Made by a program: the position numbers and the translations under genes. Below the pieces are notes generated by a model. It saw only the letters and a program-made list of their open reading frames with translations. It had not been told where the DNA came from and ran no database searches. A stretch of 64,000 nt of DNA from Solimicrobium silvestre (GTDB lineage Bacteria; Pseudomonadota; Gammaproteobacteria; Burkholderiales; Burkholderiaceae_D), in the NCBI RefSeq assembly GCF_002976435.1, contig NZ_PUGF01000003.1, positions 186,001-250,000 on the forward strand, read 5' to 3'. Shown here in pieces: positions 24,618 through 34,022 of the stretch (position 1 is its first letter; each line of letters begins with the position of its first letter).

Positions 24618-26219
24618 ATGACATTTGAAGCGTTAGCCTACTTCCATGATTTCAATGTTTCTGACTTTCCTCAGGAATGGCTACCCCTTACTTATTTGTA
24701 TGATCCAGACCTCCCGCTTTTCCCAATTTTATATTTTCATGAACTTGATCCAACTCTTGATGCCACACAAAGACCCGGAGAAAGGGACAGGATATTCGGA
24801 TTTGTACATAGCATTGCTTATGATCGTTCATTAGGGGTACTTCGCGTAACCCTTGCGTCAAGTAAAGATCTTTCGTTGCATGTAAATTCAAGATTTGTCG
24901 ATATTGCTAAGATGGCAGCTCGGTCAAGGTTAGGGCTTGATAATCCTGTAGTGTTAAACGATATTACGGGTGCATTAACGAATTCATTGGTCGCTGCCAA
25001 CGCTTTATTGCGGGAATTATGGATTCAAATTGTTGCAAGCTCATTTGGCGGAAAACTTCCGTTTGGAAAGTGCTGGGATGCAATATTTGGTTTAGCGAGA
25101 TATATTGCAAGCTGGAACTCAGAGGGTGGACGTAAGGGCGAATTGATCCAACTACACGCTTATGTTGCTGCATTCGGTGAAAGAATTCAAACGGGTGGTG
25201 GTATACATGCAGATTTCTATTTATTACCAACTTGGAGCGAATTTCGTGATAATTCGAACCCTCTTGCGTTGTTTTCCAAATACTCATCATTAGTGGGACC
25301 GAGTGGTGCAACTGTTTTTTTCTCCAATGCTTTTACAAATATTGTTAATCTCGGAAGCTCCTCCTACTCTCGCTTTGAACTCAATAACGTAAGAATTTCA
25401 ACTGGCAACAATTTTCGAAATTTAAATACCGATGCTCTGGTTGCATTGATAGAACAAGCACCGCGAGGTAGGGTTAGAACCGCCCTATACGATAATTATT
25501 CTGCATTTAATAGAGGACCTGGTCGAGCAATCCTTTCATTATTGATGCATCATGATCTGCGGACGGGTAAATGGAATCCAGAAAAATTGACTCAACAAGA
25601 TTGCATTTCCCAATATACCGGACTTTCGAGCAGTTATCAGAGCCCCAAAGTGATGCAACTTTATGCCCAGCAGTGTTTTGGCTCCCTACCCGCACTTCCA
25701 ATTGATAATTGGGTAAAAACATTTCTAAGTGCCCCTATTGGTCTTTCTGTAGCACCTAGAAATTTTCACGCCACTATTTTTGCTAGCAGCACCGTTTGGG
25801 GGAAAGTAGAACGGTTGATCTGGATGGCAGCACAAGCACGCAAAGTCCACTCTTCAGTTGCTGAAAATATTTTATGGTGCGTTCGGTACGGCGGCCCTGC
25901 TAAAGAAATGCGCTCTGCAAATCCACTAAGCTGTAAGGTGTGTGATACGCATATTCGAGCTGCCTGTCCATCATATGCATCAATACAGAATATGAATATT
26001 ACATTCAACTTAGTAAGTGCGCCGCCAAATGGTTTCAACGTTCGGACAAGCTCTGGAGATAATTTAAATCAAAATCAAACATTTACTGCCAGCGAAGGAC
26101 TCAATGCCTATGATGAATATACAACAAAGGATCGACCAAGCCAATTTGCAGCATATCCATCACCTAATCATGCTGGAGGTGCGGCGATGACTGTCTCAAA
26201 CTTCATAAATACATACTGA
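24618..26219 (+). CDS. Uncharacterised protein with HhH-like segment and Cys cluster
   Basis: This 533-residue protein belongs to no family I can name. In the C-terminal third, SSSYQSPKVMQLYAQQCFG followed by LPIDNWVKTFL recalls the helix-hairpin-helix and substrate-Asp region of endonuclease III-type DNA glycosylases. About 75 residues later comes a cysteine group (NILWC, then CKVCDTHIRAACPSY) that could hold an FeS cluster or zinc, as in that family. The N-terminal 300 residues contain repeated hydrophobic helices and no known motif. It lies opposite the Ntn-hydrolase-like gene, with AAGG before the ATG. The low-GC, defence-rich setting suggests a role against foreign DNA, but this is inference. 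Confidence 0.45.
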   Translation: MTFEALAYFHDFNVSDFPQEWLPLTYLYDPDLPLFPILYFHELDPTLDATQRPGERDRIFGFVHSIAYDRSLGVLRVTLASSKDLSLHVNSRFVDIAKMAARSRLGLDNPVVLNDITGALTNSLVAANALLRELWIQIVASSFGGKLPFGKCWDAIFGLARYIASWNSEGGRKGELIQLHAYVAAFGERIQTGGGIHADFYLLPTWSEFRDNSNPLALFSKYSSLVGPSGATVFFSNAFTNIVNLGSSSYSRFELNNVRISTGNNFRNLNTDALVALIEQAPRGRVRTALYDNYSAFNRGPGRAILSLLMHHDLRTGKWNPEKLTQQDCISQYTGLSSSYQSPKVMQLYAQQCFGSLPALPIDNWVKTFLSAPIGLSVAPRNFHATIFASSTVWGKVERLIWMAAQARKVHSSVAENILWCVRYGGPAKEMRSANPLSCKVCDTHIRAACPSYASIQNMNITFNLVSAPPNGFNVRTSSGDNLNQNQTFTASEGLNAYDEYTTKDRPSQFAAYPSPNHAGGAAMTVSNFINTY

Positions 26220-26320
26220 CTTATTTATTGTTTATCACAGGGCAGTGGGGACAGGTTTGGCATTCGTAAATTTATTTTGCAAACTTTGAAAAACTTGATC
26301 TATGAATGACATTGCTCAGG

Positions 26321-27718
26321 TTATTCACATAAATCAATTAGTTCGAATTTTTTATAAAGGGCACCTATATCCTTGTGATTAACTCTGAACTGACTTCTGC
26401 GTTTAAGCTTGGGGGAATTACCAGTCGCCATTTCCAGCTTTATGCCTGGATCATAATAGACATCACCTTTATGCATAGCAACCAGAAATTTTTCAAAATT
26501 GGTGCCCTCCCCTAATTCGATATCTTTGCCGTAAGAATATTGAAACGTACCGGAATCAGATCTTCTCAAACAGGGGATATAAACTGCCTGCGAATGTTTA
26601 CGTTTCCAGTGATCCATCAGTTTCGCAAAACTCCAGCTCGCGCTCACATTACCGGCTTTGTCTAACAACGCGATGACACCATTTGCATCCGTAATCTTCG
26701 ATAGCGCCGGATCGTAACCATTAAGATGCAAAGTTAGTCCAGTAAGATTCTGATATTGATCAACAATATGTTTTCCGCCAAAGTTTATTCTGTCTTCCTT
26801 GCCACTTTTATCCGGATATCCAAAGGTGCGAACAAATTCCATAGCGCCATGTTCCGTATAAAAGCCACCATTCGGTTCAGGTGTCATGAGTGTCGTCGGT
26901 TTTGATCCGGTTCGCGGGAATTTTGTGACGCCGAATTGTTTTACTTCCCAACCTAAGTAATCGGGTTCTGCAATGCCGTTTGGAGATATTCCAAGCAAAG
27001 CTTCAAGAGTGTATCCACCTCCGTTAGCTGCCTTATACGACTCCATCACCATTTCTGAACTTAACTTCTGACTTGCGACCCATCCCATATTGTGAATTTC
27101 AAGCAATTTAGTTTTTAGTGCTTCTTTTGTGGATTTTATTGTTGCAATGTGACTGGTATTCAGTTGCCAGAATATTGTGCTTATCTTGATGTAGTTTGCA
27201 TTTGCGAGTTCCTTTGAAAGATCACTTTCAGGCGTTGCAAGATAGGCGTAAATCGAATTATCTTTAGAGACGCCTAAAAGCAACCATCTTCCCTCACTTC
27301 TTCCCTGTTTTTCGGGTGCCATCCATTTACTGATGTCTGCTTTGGAACCACTTAGAAATCCAGAAAACCTGACTTCTGGATATTGAGGGTAATAAATGAG
27401 TTTGGAATTCGGCGCTGCATACGTTTTGCCTTCAGCATCCACCCAGGATAATTTCAAATTAGTTTGATATTTGATTTTTCTTTTTGGATCTAACGTTTTT
27501 TGGGATTCAGAATTTGATGCGATCATTTCGCCTGTCGGCAAAAATGACAAATCCGTCAGATGGCTGCCAAAGAAAGGTTGATTTTTGCTGTTATCGTTCG
27601 AGGCTAATTTCTTAACATAGATATTTACAACGCCTAAATCATGAAATATTCGCGTGATATTTGACATCGTGATTTGTTTGGAAGATTGAGTGTCATACGT
27701 TCCCTGAACTGCTGCCAT
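26321..27718 (-). CDS. Type II restriction endonuclease, MvaI/BcnI family
   Basis: This 465-residue protein carries the block GGYTLEALLGISPNGIAEPDYLGWEVKQFG at about 235-264, which contains the PD...ExK catalytic pattern and is characteristic of the MvaI/BcnI group (monomeric enzymes cutting CCWGG or CCSGG). It lies next to a Vsr-type endonuclease and a Dcm-like C5-methyltransferase, which supports a CCWGG-type specificity. The true start may be the internal Met at residue 18. The front half (about 1-230) is longer than in MvaI and is not recognised, so it may hold an extra DNA-binding domain. Confidence 0.82.
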   Translation of the reverse strand: MAAVQGTYDTQSSKQITMSNITRIFHDLGVVNIYVKKLASNDNSKNQPFFGSHLTDLSFLPTGEMIASNSESQKTLDPKRKIKYQTNLKLSWVDAEGKTYAAPNSKLIYYPQYPEVRFSGFLSGSKADISKWMAPEKQGRSEGRWLLLGVSKDNSIYAYLATPESDLSKELANANYIKISTIFWQLNTSHIATIKSTKEALKTKLLEIHNMGWVASQKLSSEMVMESYKAANGGGYTLEALLGISPNGIAEPDYLGWEVKQFGVTKFPRTGSKPTTLMTPEPNGGFYTEHGAMEFVRTFGYPDKSGKEDRINFGGKHIVDQYQNLTGLTLHLNGYDPALSKITDANGVIALLDKAGNVSASWSFAKLMDHWKRKHSQAVYIPCLRRSDSGTFQYSYGKDIELGEGTNFEKFLVAMHKGDVYYDPGIKLEMATGNSPKLKRRSQFRVNHKDIGALYKKFELIDLCE

Positions 27719-27842
27719 TAAAACTACCTTTCACAATTTTACTAAAATTATCTTCAGCGAAAAACCAACTCGTAATATTATCAAGAATTTCTTCTGTAGT
27801 TTTAATTTATTACGCAATTTTGAAATCAACATTTTTTATCGT

Positions 27843-28292
27843 TTAAGGTAATTCAAAACCTAGAGATTTTGGGTCATTAAGCCATTCAACAAATTCACTA
27901 ATGAGCGCATTTAGCTTTTGATTACCGCATCCTTTTATTCCACATTCCCAGATCACAGCAATTCTCCACCCTGCGTCTGATAATTTTTTATAGATGAGTA
28001 CGTCACGACTCATATTGGCTGAAATTTTAGAAAGCCAAAATTCTGTTCGTGTTTTGGGTGTTTTCGAAAGATGGCAGCGATGACCATGCCAGAAACAGCC
28101 ATTCACAAATACGACCGTTTTAAATTTTGGCAAAACAATATCCGGCGTACCGGGCAGCGTTTTTACGTGAAGACGAAAACGCAGACCTCTTGCGTGCAAA
28201 GCCTGTCGAATAATGATTTCTGGCTTGGTATCCTTATTCTTAATGGCCCGCATATTTTTTGACCGGATAGCGGCGCTATGTACGTCAGACAT
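27843..28292 (-). CDS. vsr: Very short patch repair endonuclease (Vsr)
   Basis: This 149-residue enzyme nicks T:G mismatches that arise when 5-methylcytosine deaminates, so it protects Dcm-type sites from C-to-T mutation. The family is clear from MRAIKNKDTKPE near the N-terminus, LPGTPDIVLPKFKTVVFVNGCFWHGHRCH with the catalytic Asp and zinc-binding His/Cys residues, and VIWECGIKG at the C-terminal side. It is divergent from the Dcm-like methyltransferase. The length is normal. Confidence 0.95.
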   Translation of the reverse strand: MSDVHSAAIRSKNMRAIKNKDTKPEIIIRQALHARGLRFRLHVKTLPGTPDIVLPKFKTVVFVNGCFWHGHRCHLSKTPKTRTEFWLSKISANMSRDVLIYKKLSDAGWRIAVIWECGIKGCGNQKLNALISEFVEWLNDPKSLGFELP

Positions 28293-28395
28293 ATTCGTTA
28301 AAATGAACTGAAAGAGTTTAAATTGTGACAGGCATTAAATACAGACACATTGGTATTCAAATTAAAATACTGTTTTTATATACAGTAAATTTTAC

Positions 28396-28427
28396 TTGAC
28401 GGTTAATAATATAGGACGTATTGTCCT
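28396..28427 (+). promoter_or_regulatory. Methyltransferase promoter with overlapping palindromic operator
   Basis: TTGACG (28396-28401) and TATTGT (28419-28424) are 17 bases apart. The perfect dyad AGGAC-GTATT-GTCCT (28413-28427) covers the -10 element. The encoded methyltransferase has an N-terminal HTH, so autorepression at this dyad is a reasonable inference. Confidence 0.5.
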
Positions 28428-28455
28428 GCCTTATTCCCTTTTTATCGATATTTAT

Positions 28456-29733
28456 ATGGATTATGTCTTAGAAACGTCTGACCATGATGAAGCTATGTCC
28501 TACCTAGCCTTAGCGCGCGCGAAATTTACTCAGACCGAAATCGCCAGACACCTCAAGGTCGATTCCCGCACAGTACGTCGCTGGGAAGCCCGCCAGTCTT
28601 CACCCCAGCCATACATAACGGCGGCATTGAAGCAATTAATGTTACCTATTCACAGAATACCTGAACCTTCTGACGAATTTAAATTTATCGATTTATTTGC
28701 GGGCGTAGGTGGAATCCGTCACGGATTTCAGGCTGTCGGAGGGCAATGTGTATTCACCAGCGAGTGGAATACTTATGCGCAAAAAACGTATGAAACCAAT
28801 TATCCTGATGAACACAAAATAGATGGCGATATCACTTTAATCGATGAAGAGGACGTACCAGATCACGACGTTCTATTAGCGGGTTTTCCGTGCCAGCCAT
28901 TTTCGATTGCGGGCGTATCAAAAAAAAATTCACTAGGAAGATCACACGGTTTTGCTGATGAGACACAGGGAACACTTTTCTTCGATGTTGCACGAATCAT
29001 TGCAGCAAAACGTCCACGCGCTTTTCTTTTGGAAAACGTAAAAAATTTACTATCGCATGACAAGGGACGCACATTCGATGTTATTAAACGGACGTTGAGC
29101 GAAGAGTTGGGCTACCACATTCACTACAAAGTCATTGATGGTGCGCATTATGTTCCACAGCATCGTGAGCGCATTATTATTGTCGGCTTTAGGGAACCGG
29201 TTGCATTTGATTGGAACATGTTGAATTTGCCTGAGAAAAACCAAATTAAGCTACAAAGCATCTTACACAAAACGGATGGAAGTGAACCCGTTCTGGCATG
29301 GGATGAAAATAAATATTTTGATCATCAACAACGGTGTGTTCCCGCAAAATATACCTTAACCGATAATTTATGGACTTACCTGCAAAACTACGCAGCTAAG
29401 CATAGAGAAAAGGGAAATGGATTTGGGTATGGGATGGCATATCCAGATTCAATTACACGAACACTCTCTGCTCGTTACCACAAAGACGGTTCAGAAATTT
29501 TGGTTTATCAGGGTGAGAAAAAAAATCCGCGTCGTTTAACGCCGCGGGAGTGTGCTCGTTTGATGGGCTATCCCGATACGTTCCTTATCCCCGTATCTGA
29601 TACCCGGGCATATCAACAATTTGGTAATTCTGTTGTCGTTAATGTGATATCTGAAATAGCTAGGATCATGAAACCCTTTATCTGTGAAAATGAAATGCAA
29701 TATCCGGAGTTTCCTGAATTAATCGCTAATTAA
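28456..29733 (+). CDS. dcm: Dcm-like DNA (cytosine-5) methyltransferase with N-terminal HTH
   Basis: This 425-residue enzyme very closely resembles E. coli Dcm in the catalytic part: [15 protein letters not shown] (motif I), [31 protein letters not shown] with the catalytic Cys, [36 protein letters not shown] and [13 protein letters not shown] modification is therefore likely. Residues of about 20-45 form a helix-turn-helix ([22 protein letters not shown]) that could regulate the operon. I chose the ATG at 28456 because the upstream frame runs through the predicted promoter. Partners are the MvaI-type nuclease and Vsr. Confidence 0.93.
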   Translation: MDYVLETSDHDEAMSYLALARAKFTQTEIARHLKVDSRTVRRWEARQSSPQPYITAALKQLMLPIHRIPEPSDEFKFIDLFAGVGGIRHGFQAVGGQCVFTSEWNTYAQKTYETNYPDEHKIDGDITLIDEEDVPDHDVLLAGFPCQPFSIAGVSKKNSLGRSHGFADETQGTLFFDVARIIAAKRPRAFLLENVKNLLSHDKGRTFDVIKRTLSEELGYHIHYKVIDGAHYVPQHRERIIIVGFREPVAFDWNMLNLPEKNQIKLQSILHKTDGSEPVLAWDENKYFDHQQRCVPAKYTLTDNLWTYLQNYAAKHREKGNGFGYGMAYPDSITRTLSARYHKDGSEILVYQGEKKNPRRLTPRECARLMGYPDTFLIPVSDTRAYQQFGNSVVVNVISEIARIMKPFICENEMQYPEFPELIAN

Positions 29734-29948
29734 GTAATCAACTTGTATCAGTCGCGTGTAGCAACATCATTTAATCGCTTTAAGCCTTTGTAATAAGGCC
29801 CGCACAATTCTCTCCATGCCGTGGAGAGAGTTGACGACAATTAATCAAACTTTGCAGCGAAAATCTCTTGCCGTTTCCGGTACTGAGTTTTTGCGATAAT
29901 TGTTGCAATGCTTGTTCCCCGCCCGATCGAATTTGGTAGCCTACAGCT

Positions 29949-31090
29949 TCATTTTTCCAAAATCAATTCATAGCTAGTACTTCTCCCACCAGAATCAGAT
30001 TTATGCATTAATCCACGCTGAATTAATTCCGTCGCATCTCTTAATGCGGTGTCTGGTGAGCACTTTGCGATTGCCGCCCATTTACTGCTAGTCAGTTTTC
30101 CATCGAATCCATCCAGCATGCGGTTGATTATTTTAATTTGACGTTCGTTTAAAGGAGTGCCAGCCCAGCGCCTCCAAAAATTAGACTTTTCCAACACCGT
30201 TGATAAAGTGATTTCTGCGCCATCTATCGCCCGCTGCAAACATCCCAAAAACCAACTTAACCAGGCAGTGACATCCAAACTTCCTTTTTGGATTCTTTCT
30301 AACAGATCGTAATAATCCCTGCGCTCACGATGTATCTGTGCGGATAAGCTGTAAAAGCGTTGTGGCAATTGTTCTGATCGTGCCAGCGCCATATCACCAA
30401 CAGCACGGGCGATGCGGCCATTACCGTCATCAAACGGATGTAATGTCACCAACCAACAATGCGCAAGCCCTGCTTTAAGAACGGGATCTATTACAGGCCT
30501 TTGATTGAACCAGTCTAAAAACAGGTTCATCTCGTGATTTAACTTGTCGGCAGGTGGCGCTTCAAAATGGATTTTTTGTCGACCGATAGCGCCAGACACA
30601 ACTTGCATTGGGCCAGTCGCATCGTCACGCCAACAGCCGGTGCGAATTGTTGACAGGTTACTGTAGCCTGTTGGGAAAAGTGCGGCATGCCAAGCAAACA
30701 AGCGGTCCTGAGTGAGTGGTTTTGCATAATTAGTGGTCGCGTCCAACACCATCTCGACTATGCCATCCACGTTTTGATCCGCGGGTGCCAACGCACCGAT
30801 ATCAATACCTAATCGTTGTGCAATGGATGACCGTACGGTATCGGGGGTTCAATTTTTCACCCTCGATTTCGCTGGTTTTGATGACGTCTTCAGTCAGAAT
30901 TTGTAGCATTGCCTGGTCACGCAGCGGAAACCCTAACGCTTCCATGCGGCCCAACATACGCCCTTGCGAGCAATGTCACTAACGCATCAGCATCAAAATG
31001 CCAGTTTGGCCAGTCTTGGTGTTGCCAGATATAGGTGTAATTTCCGCTTTTCATGCGGAGATTAAGAGCATTATTCTCCGCAAGTGACAT
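29949..31090 (-). pseudogene. Fic-family AMPylase gene with two frameshifts
   Basis: The 3' two-thirds encodes a Fic domain with the intact motif HPFDDGNGRIARAVGD and a C-terminal winged-helix-like part. The N-terminal part is present but split: a frame from 31090 (ATG TCA CTT) reads to LVTLLA. It then shifts near 30961-30972 into QGRMLGRMEALGF ... EIEGEKLNP. It shifts again at the G-run 30843-30847 (one extra base) into DTVRSSIAQRLGIDIGALAPADQ. The inhibitory-type SEIEGE motif is in the split part. Unless these are sequencing errors, the gene is inactive. A partial copy lies at 287-535. Confidence 0.8.
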
Positions 31091-31307
31091 TACATCGCCC
31101 CAAACCTGGCTTTGGAGGTTTGGGGGTAGTCGTAAAGTGCGTGGTAATACCGCCGGGGACGCTTACGTTTTTTTGACCGAAAAATGAATGAAACCCTTAC
31201 CCATTTTCACTCCCTCTTAATCTGCAGATATGCGTTACAGAAAAGTCATAATTTCGCCATTTCAACGACCAAGACCACGACTATGGAGAGCGGTGTAAGT
31301 GTAAAAA

Positions 31308-32657
31308 CTATCGTTGGTCAAAAGGTGGCATAGCACTTAGCTTATCGCTCTGGTGAAGAATTCCGTCTAAAATTGATTGTGCTACATCGATAGGAAAATC
31401 TACAGGTAGTAAGTTATACATCGCGTCTACAACGCCATTAACGGCGGCCAGTACTTCCACAATGATTTCTTCAGCTACATGATTACCCAAGCCAACCTGT
31501 TGCGCCATTTTAGTCCAGTGGCGCCGTTGAATTTGCGCTATTTCATAGTAATTTTTGCTGCCTCGTATCGCCATTGCGAGCTTCACTTTTTGAGGAGCAT
31601 ACTGGTTCTGACCTGTTCCAATAACTGGATGCGCAGAAAGAACGTCGTACAACGGCGTCGCACGATATTGGCTGCCTGGCAGATGTGCAATACTGAAGTT
31701 TTTGGCGTGACCATCTATTGCAGCTAAAAGCCAGAAAATTAATTGGGTTTTGAAAAAGTTACGACGATCAATGATTTTTTGATCTGATCCTAAGAGCACG
31801 TCCATAATGTTAATTATGCCTGGACCACCATCAGCCTGATATTTATGCAGGGGCGCTGTGCCAGTTACTTGGCAAAAATCCTCTTGAGGTAGACGTACGA
31901 TCCATTTTCCGTCTGCAGAATATTTACGATCAAAGCGTTCCACTACCAATACCTTTTGGTCTTCGAAAGTGGAAATGTCGCAGTGTGCGACGGGGAGGCC
32001 AAAAGCAGCCACTATCTTTGAACACAGCCATTCATTTTCTACCGAAGTCCTCATATCTGCTTGCATGTTGCCAACAATGCCAAGTGGTAGTTTTAGAATA
32101 TGGGTCGTTGGCGTGCTTCCGCCAGGGTATAGCCACTGATTTTGATGGAATAATAAAGCACTTTTCTCCTGTGCTCCTGCGATTGAGAGGCGTAAATCGT
32201 GATCATCGTCATCGAAACGAAGTGGCTCTGTCGATGTGGCGTTACGCAGGATTTTGGCAATAGCCGGCTCGTCCAGTGGCCGTCCTACGATCTGGTACAG
32301 GTTTTGTGGTTCTTCGTCTGGGGGGAGTAGTTGGATAGCTCCAACGCAATCACGGCCGATCTCAGAAAGCAATTGATATGGCTCAACGCCACCTGTTTTG
32401 AAACGTTGTGCCAACCGCTTCCGAATTAAATCTCTGTCCGGCAGCAGATTGTCAAAGTAATTGGCTACCAGCTCACCTCGGTACCGTTCATTACTTGGTG
32501 TAAATGGTAGCGACAATGAAAGTGGCCGGCCTTGATCATCTTGTATCCATTCGTCGAAATAGCCGAATGCGTTGCGACCAGGTGCTGCATCCCATTCACC
32601 TACGGGTAGGCCGTTGAGCCACACTATCAGGCGTTGGGTATGTGAGTGTCGTCCCAT
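31308..32657 (-). CDS. hipA: HipA-family serine/threonine kinase toxin
   Basis: This 449-residue protein has the N-terminal HipA subdomain (LNGLPVGEWD ... LSLSLPF, then VANYFDNLLPDRDLIRKRLAQRF). The kinase core follows with SIAGAQEKSALL, THILKLPLG, VLVVERFDRK, RLPQEDFCQ, DGHAKNFSI and TPLYDVLSA. HipA kinases phosphorylate aminoacyl-tRNA synthetases and induce growth arrest. Catalytic (DGHAKN) and metal (YDV) motifs are intact. The start is three bases after the HipB-like gene stop, as in hipBA operons. Confidence 0.93.
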   Translation of the reverse strand: MGRHSHTQRLIVWLNGLPVGEWDAAPGRNAFGYFDEWIQDDQGRPLSLSLPFTPSNERYRGELVANYFDNLLPDRDLIRKRLAQRFKTGGVEPYQLLSEIGRDCVGAIQLLPPDEEPQNLYQIVGRPLDEPAIAKILRNATSTEPLRFDDDDHDLRLSIAGAQEKSALLFHQNQWLYPGGSTPTTHILKLPLGIVGNMQADMRTSVENEWLCSKIVAAFGLPVAHCDISTFEDQKVLVVERFDRKYSADGKWIVRLPQEDFCQVTGTAPLHKYQADGGPGIINIMDVLLGSDQKIIDRRNFFKTQLIFWLLAAIDGHAKNFSIAHLPGSQYRATPLYDVLSAHPVIGTGQNQYAPQKVKLAMAIRGSKNYYEIAQIQRRHWTKMAQQVGLGNHVAEEIIVEVLAAVNGVVDAMYNLLPVDFPIDVAQSILDGILHQSDKLSAMPPFDQR

Positions 32658-32660
32658 TAT

Positions 32661-33062
32661 TTACCACGATTCCTTTTTAGCTGAAGGAGGCATAACTCTT
32701 TTTGGTGCTTTTCGGCTAGTCGATTTTTTTGCTGTTGTACGGCTAAATTTAACTGTTTCCGGCTCAACCTCTAACGTCTTCTCAATATTCTCATTCATTT
32801 CCTCTAGGCGAGGCGTTGAAAACGTACCCTGATCAATTTTTTGATTAGGTTCGTAAGCAAGTATCAATTCAACATTTAATATCCGCAAAATCTTATATAA
32901 GCGTTCCATGCTACTTACAGCAGGGTTCGCCTCTATCTGTGCGTAACTTTGCTGTGTAATGCCAAGCTGACTCGCCATTGCCGCCTGAGTGAGGCCGGCT
33001 GCTTTGCGAAACCCTTGTAATACCAGACGCAGTTGACTTAGTGTTTTAATTGGATATTCCAT
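32661..33062 (-). CDS. hipB: HipB-like HTH antitoxin with basic C-terminal tail
   Basis: This 133-residue antitoxin has an XRE helix-turn-helix at about 15-65 (RKAAGLTQAAMASQLGITQQSYAQIE). A long C-terminal extension becomes Lys/Arg/Ser-rich (about 105-133); E. coli HipB is only about 88 residues. It should neutralise the adjacent HipA and repress the operon at the inverted repeats just upstream. The extra tail is unusual and could mediate degradation or DNA contact. Confidence 0.85.
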   Translation of the reverse strand: MEYPIKTLSQLRLVLQGFRKAAGLTQAAMASQLGITQQSYAQIEANPAVSSMERLYKILRILNVELILAYEPNQKIDQGTFSTPRLEEMNENIEKTLEVEPETVKFSRTTAKKSTSRKAPKRVMPPSAKKESW

Positions 33063-33108
33063 GGCACTCTCCTAAACCGGAACAGGCTTTATACAATATA
33101 GCAACAAT

Positions 33109-33178
33109 ACAGTATATAACTTGTATATCGAATATACAGTGTATTACCTGTAAAAATAAAATACAAGTCATATACTGT
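33109..33178. promoter_or_regulatory. Inverted-repeat operator of hipBA
   Basis: ACAGTATATAACTTGTA (33109-33125) and TACAAGTCATATACTGT (33162-33178) are inverted copies matching at 16 of 17 positions. A further ATACAGTGTAT element lies between them. The block is very AT-rich and lies 47 bases upstream of the HipB start, consistent with autoregulation by antitoxin dimers. Confidence 0.65.
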
Positions 33179-33226
33179 ACGATTAACGAATTCCTATGTG
33201 GCATGATTTTTTCTAATTTCAGTGCC

Positions 33227-33478
33227 TTATTCATCATCCTTAAAAAGTTCTCTTAATTCGGCCTCGGAAGGGCGACTACCACCTGGTTTAATGGTTAACG
33301 TCAACTCCAACGCGTACAAAATTCTGGTCAGGCGACGAAGACTGATTGATGTTTTACCTGACTCAAAATCGATGATCGCTCTCCGACTAATTTGAGCAAG
33401 TTCAGCCAATTGGATTTGTGTTAACCGCAATTCTTTCCGGCGATTGATGAGCGTTTGAATGAGTTTTTGATTATCCAT
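33227..33478 (-). CDS. Small XRE-family HTH regulator (second HipB/HigA-like)
   Basis: The ATG at 33478 gives 83 residues: an HTH (RKELRLTQIQLAELAQISRRAIIDFESG) and a short LTIKPGG ... ELRELFKDDE tail. The length and style match solitary HipB-type antitoxins. It lies upstream of the hipBA promoter on the same strand but has its own operator pair, so it is a separate regulator or an orphan antitoxin. I see no toxin gene directly paired with it other than hipA. Confidence 0.75.
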   Translation of the reverse strand: MDNQKLIQTLINRRKELRLTQIQLAELAQISRRAIIDFESGKTSISLRRLTRILYALELTLTIKPGGSRPSEAELRELFKDDE

Positions 33479-33480
33479 AT

Positions 33481-33536
33481 GTGCAGTATTTAGCACATTA
33501 TGGTTAATTTCAATATAAAAGTGCAAAATACCGCAC
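33481..33536. promoter_or_regulatory. Operator pair of the small HTH gene
   Basis: GTGCAGTATTTAGCAC (33481-33496) and GTGCAAAATACCGCAC (33521-33536) are each dyads with GTGC/GCAC ends. They match each other at 14 of 16 positions when one is inverted. The first abuts the start codon of the HTH gene, so binding would block its translation start region or promoter. Confidence 0.65.
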
Positions 33537-33693
33537 AAATTAAGTAGTTTAAAGATAATAAAGTAGCGTCTTTAGCAAATGAAGGCTTTCCACAAAACTG
33601 GAGTCAAGTCTAATAGAGACAGCATCAAGATTGCACACGGTGCTGCGGCTTGGGACTATCTTCGATGCTGTTTGTCTTAAGCAAAATTGCGTA

Positions 33694-33733
33694 AGGTAGA
33701 CCTTACACAACTTGCTTTGTGTTAGGTCTACCT
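33694..33733. repeat. 17-bp inverted repeat with 6-base loop
   Basis: AGGTAGACCTTACACAA (33694-33710) pairs with TTGTGTTAGGTCTACCT (33717-33733) with one mismatch. No T-run follows, so it is not an intrinsic terminator. It lies in a 482-base gene-free gap (33541-34022) that also holds copies of a TTGCCAAG-containing dispersed repeat near 33940-34060. Confidence 0.7.
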
Positions 33734-34022
33734 GTTAAATAAAACAACGAATTTATGTGCGCATGAAAAAGTGCCTAGCGTGAATAAATGATTTGGCTTT
33801 TCGTGTAATCCCCTCTGCGTACTACCCGGTTTTAACAGTGATTTATTACTAAATTGCATTCAATCATTCGGCCTTTACGACCATTAGAAACGGTGAGAAG
33901 TCGTCAAAGGTTTAGCATTTTAGGGACGTTAATTCATGACTCACTTGCCAAGCCACTTGGATTAACCTCACCATGGGCCACGACTTTGTTACGGCCATTA
34001 CCCAGCATGATGAGTCAGTGAC

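Noticed and set aside
33694-33733. Inverted repeat considered as a transcription terminator
   Set aside because: No T-run follows either arm and no gene ends nearby.
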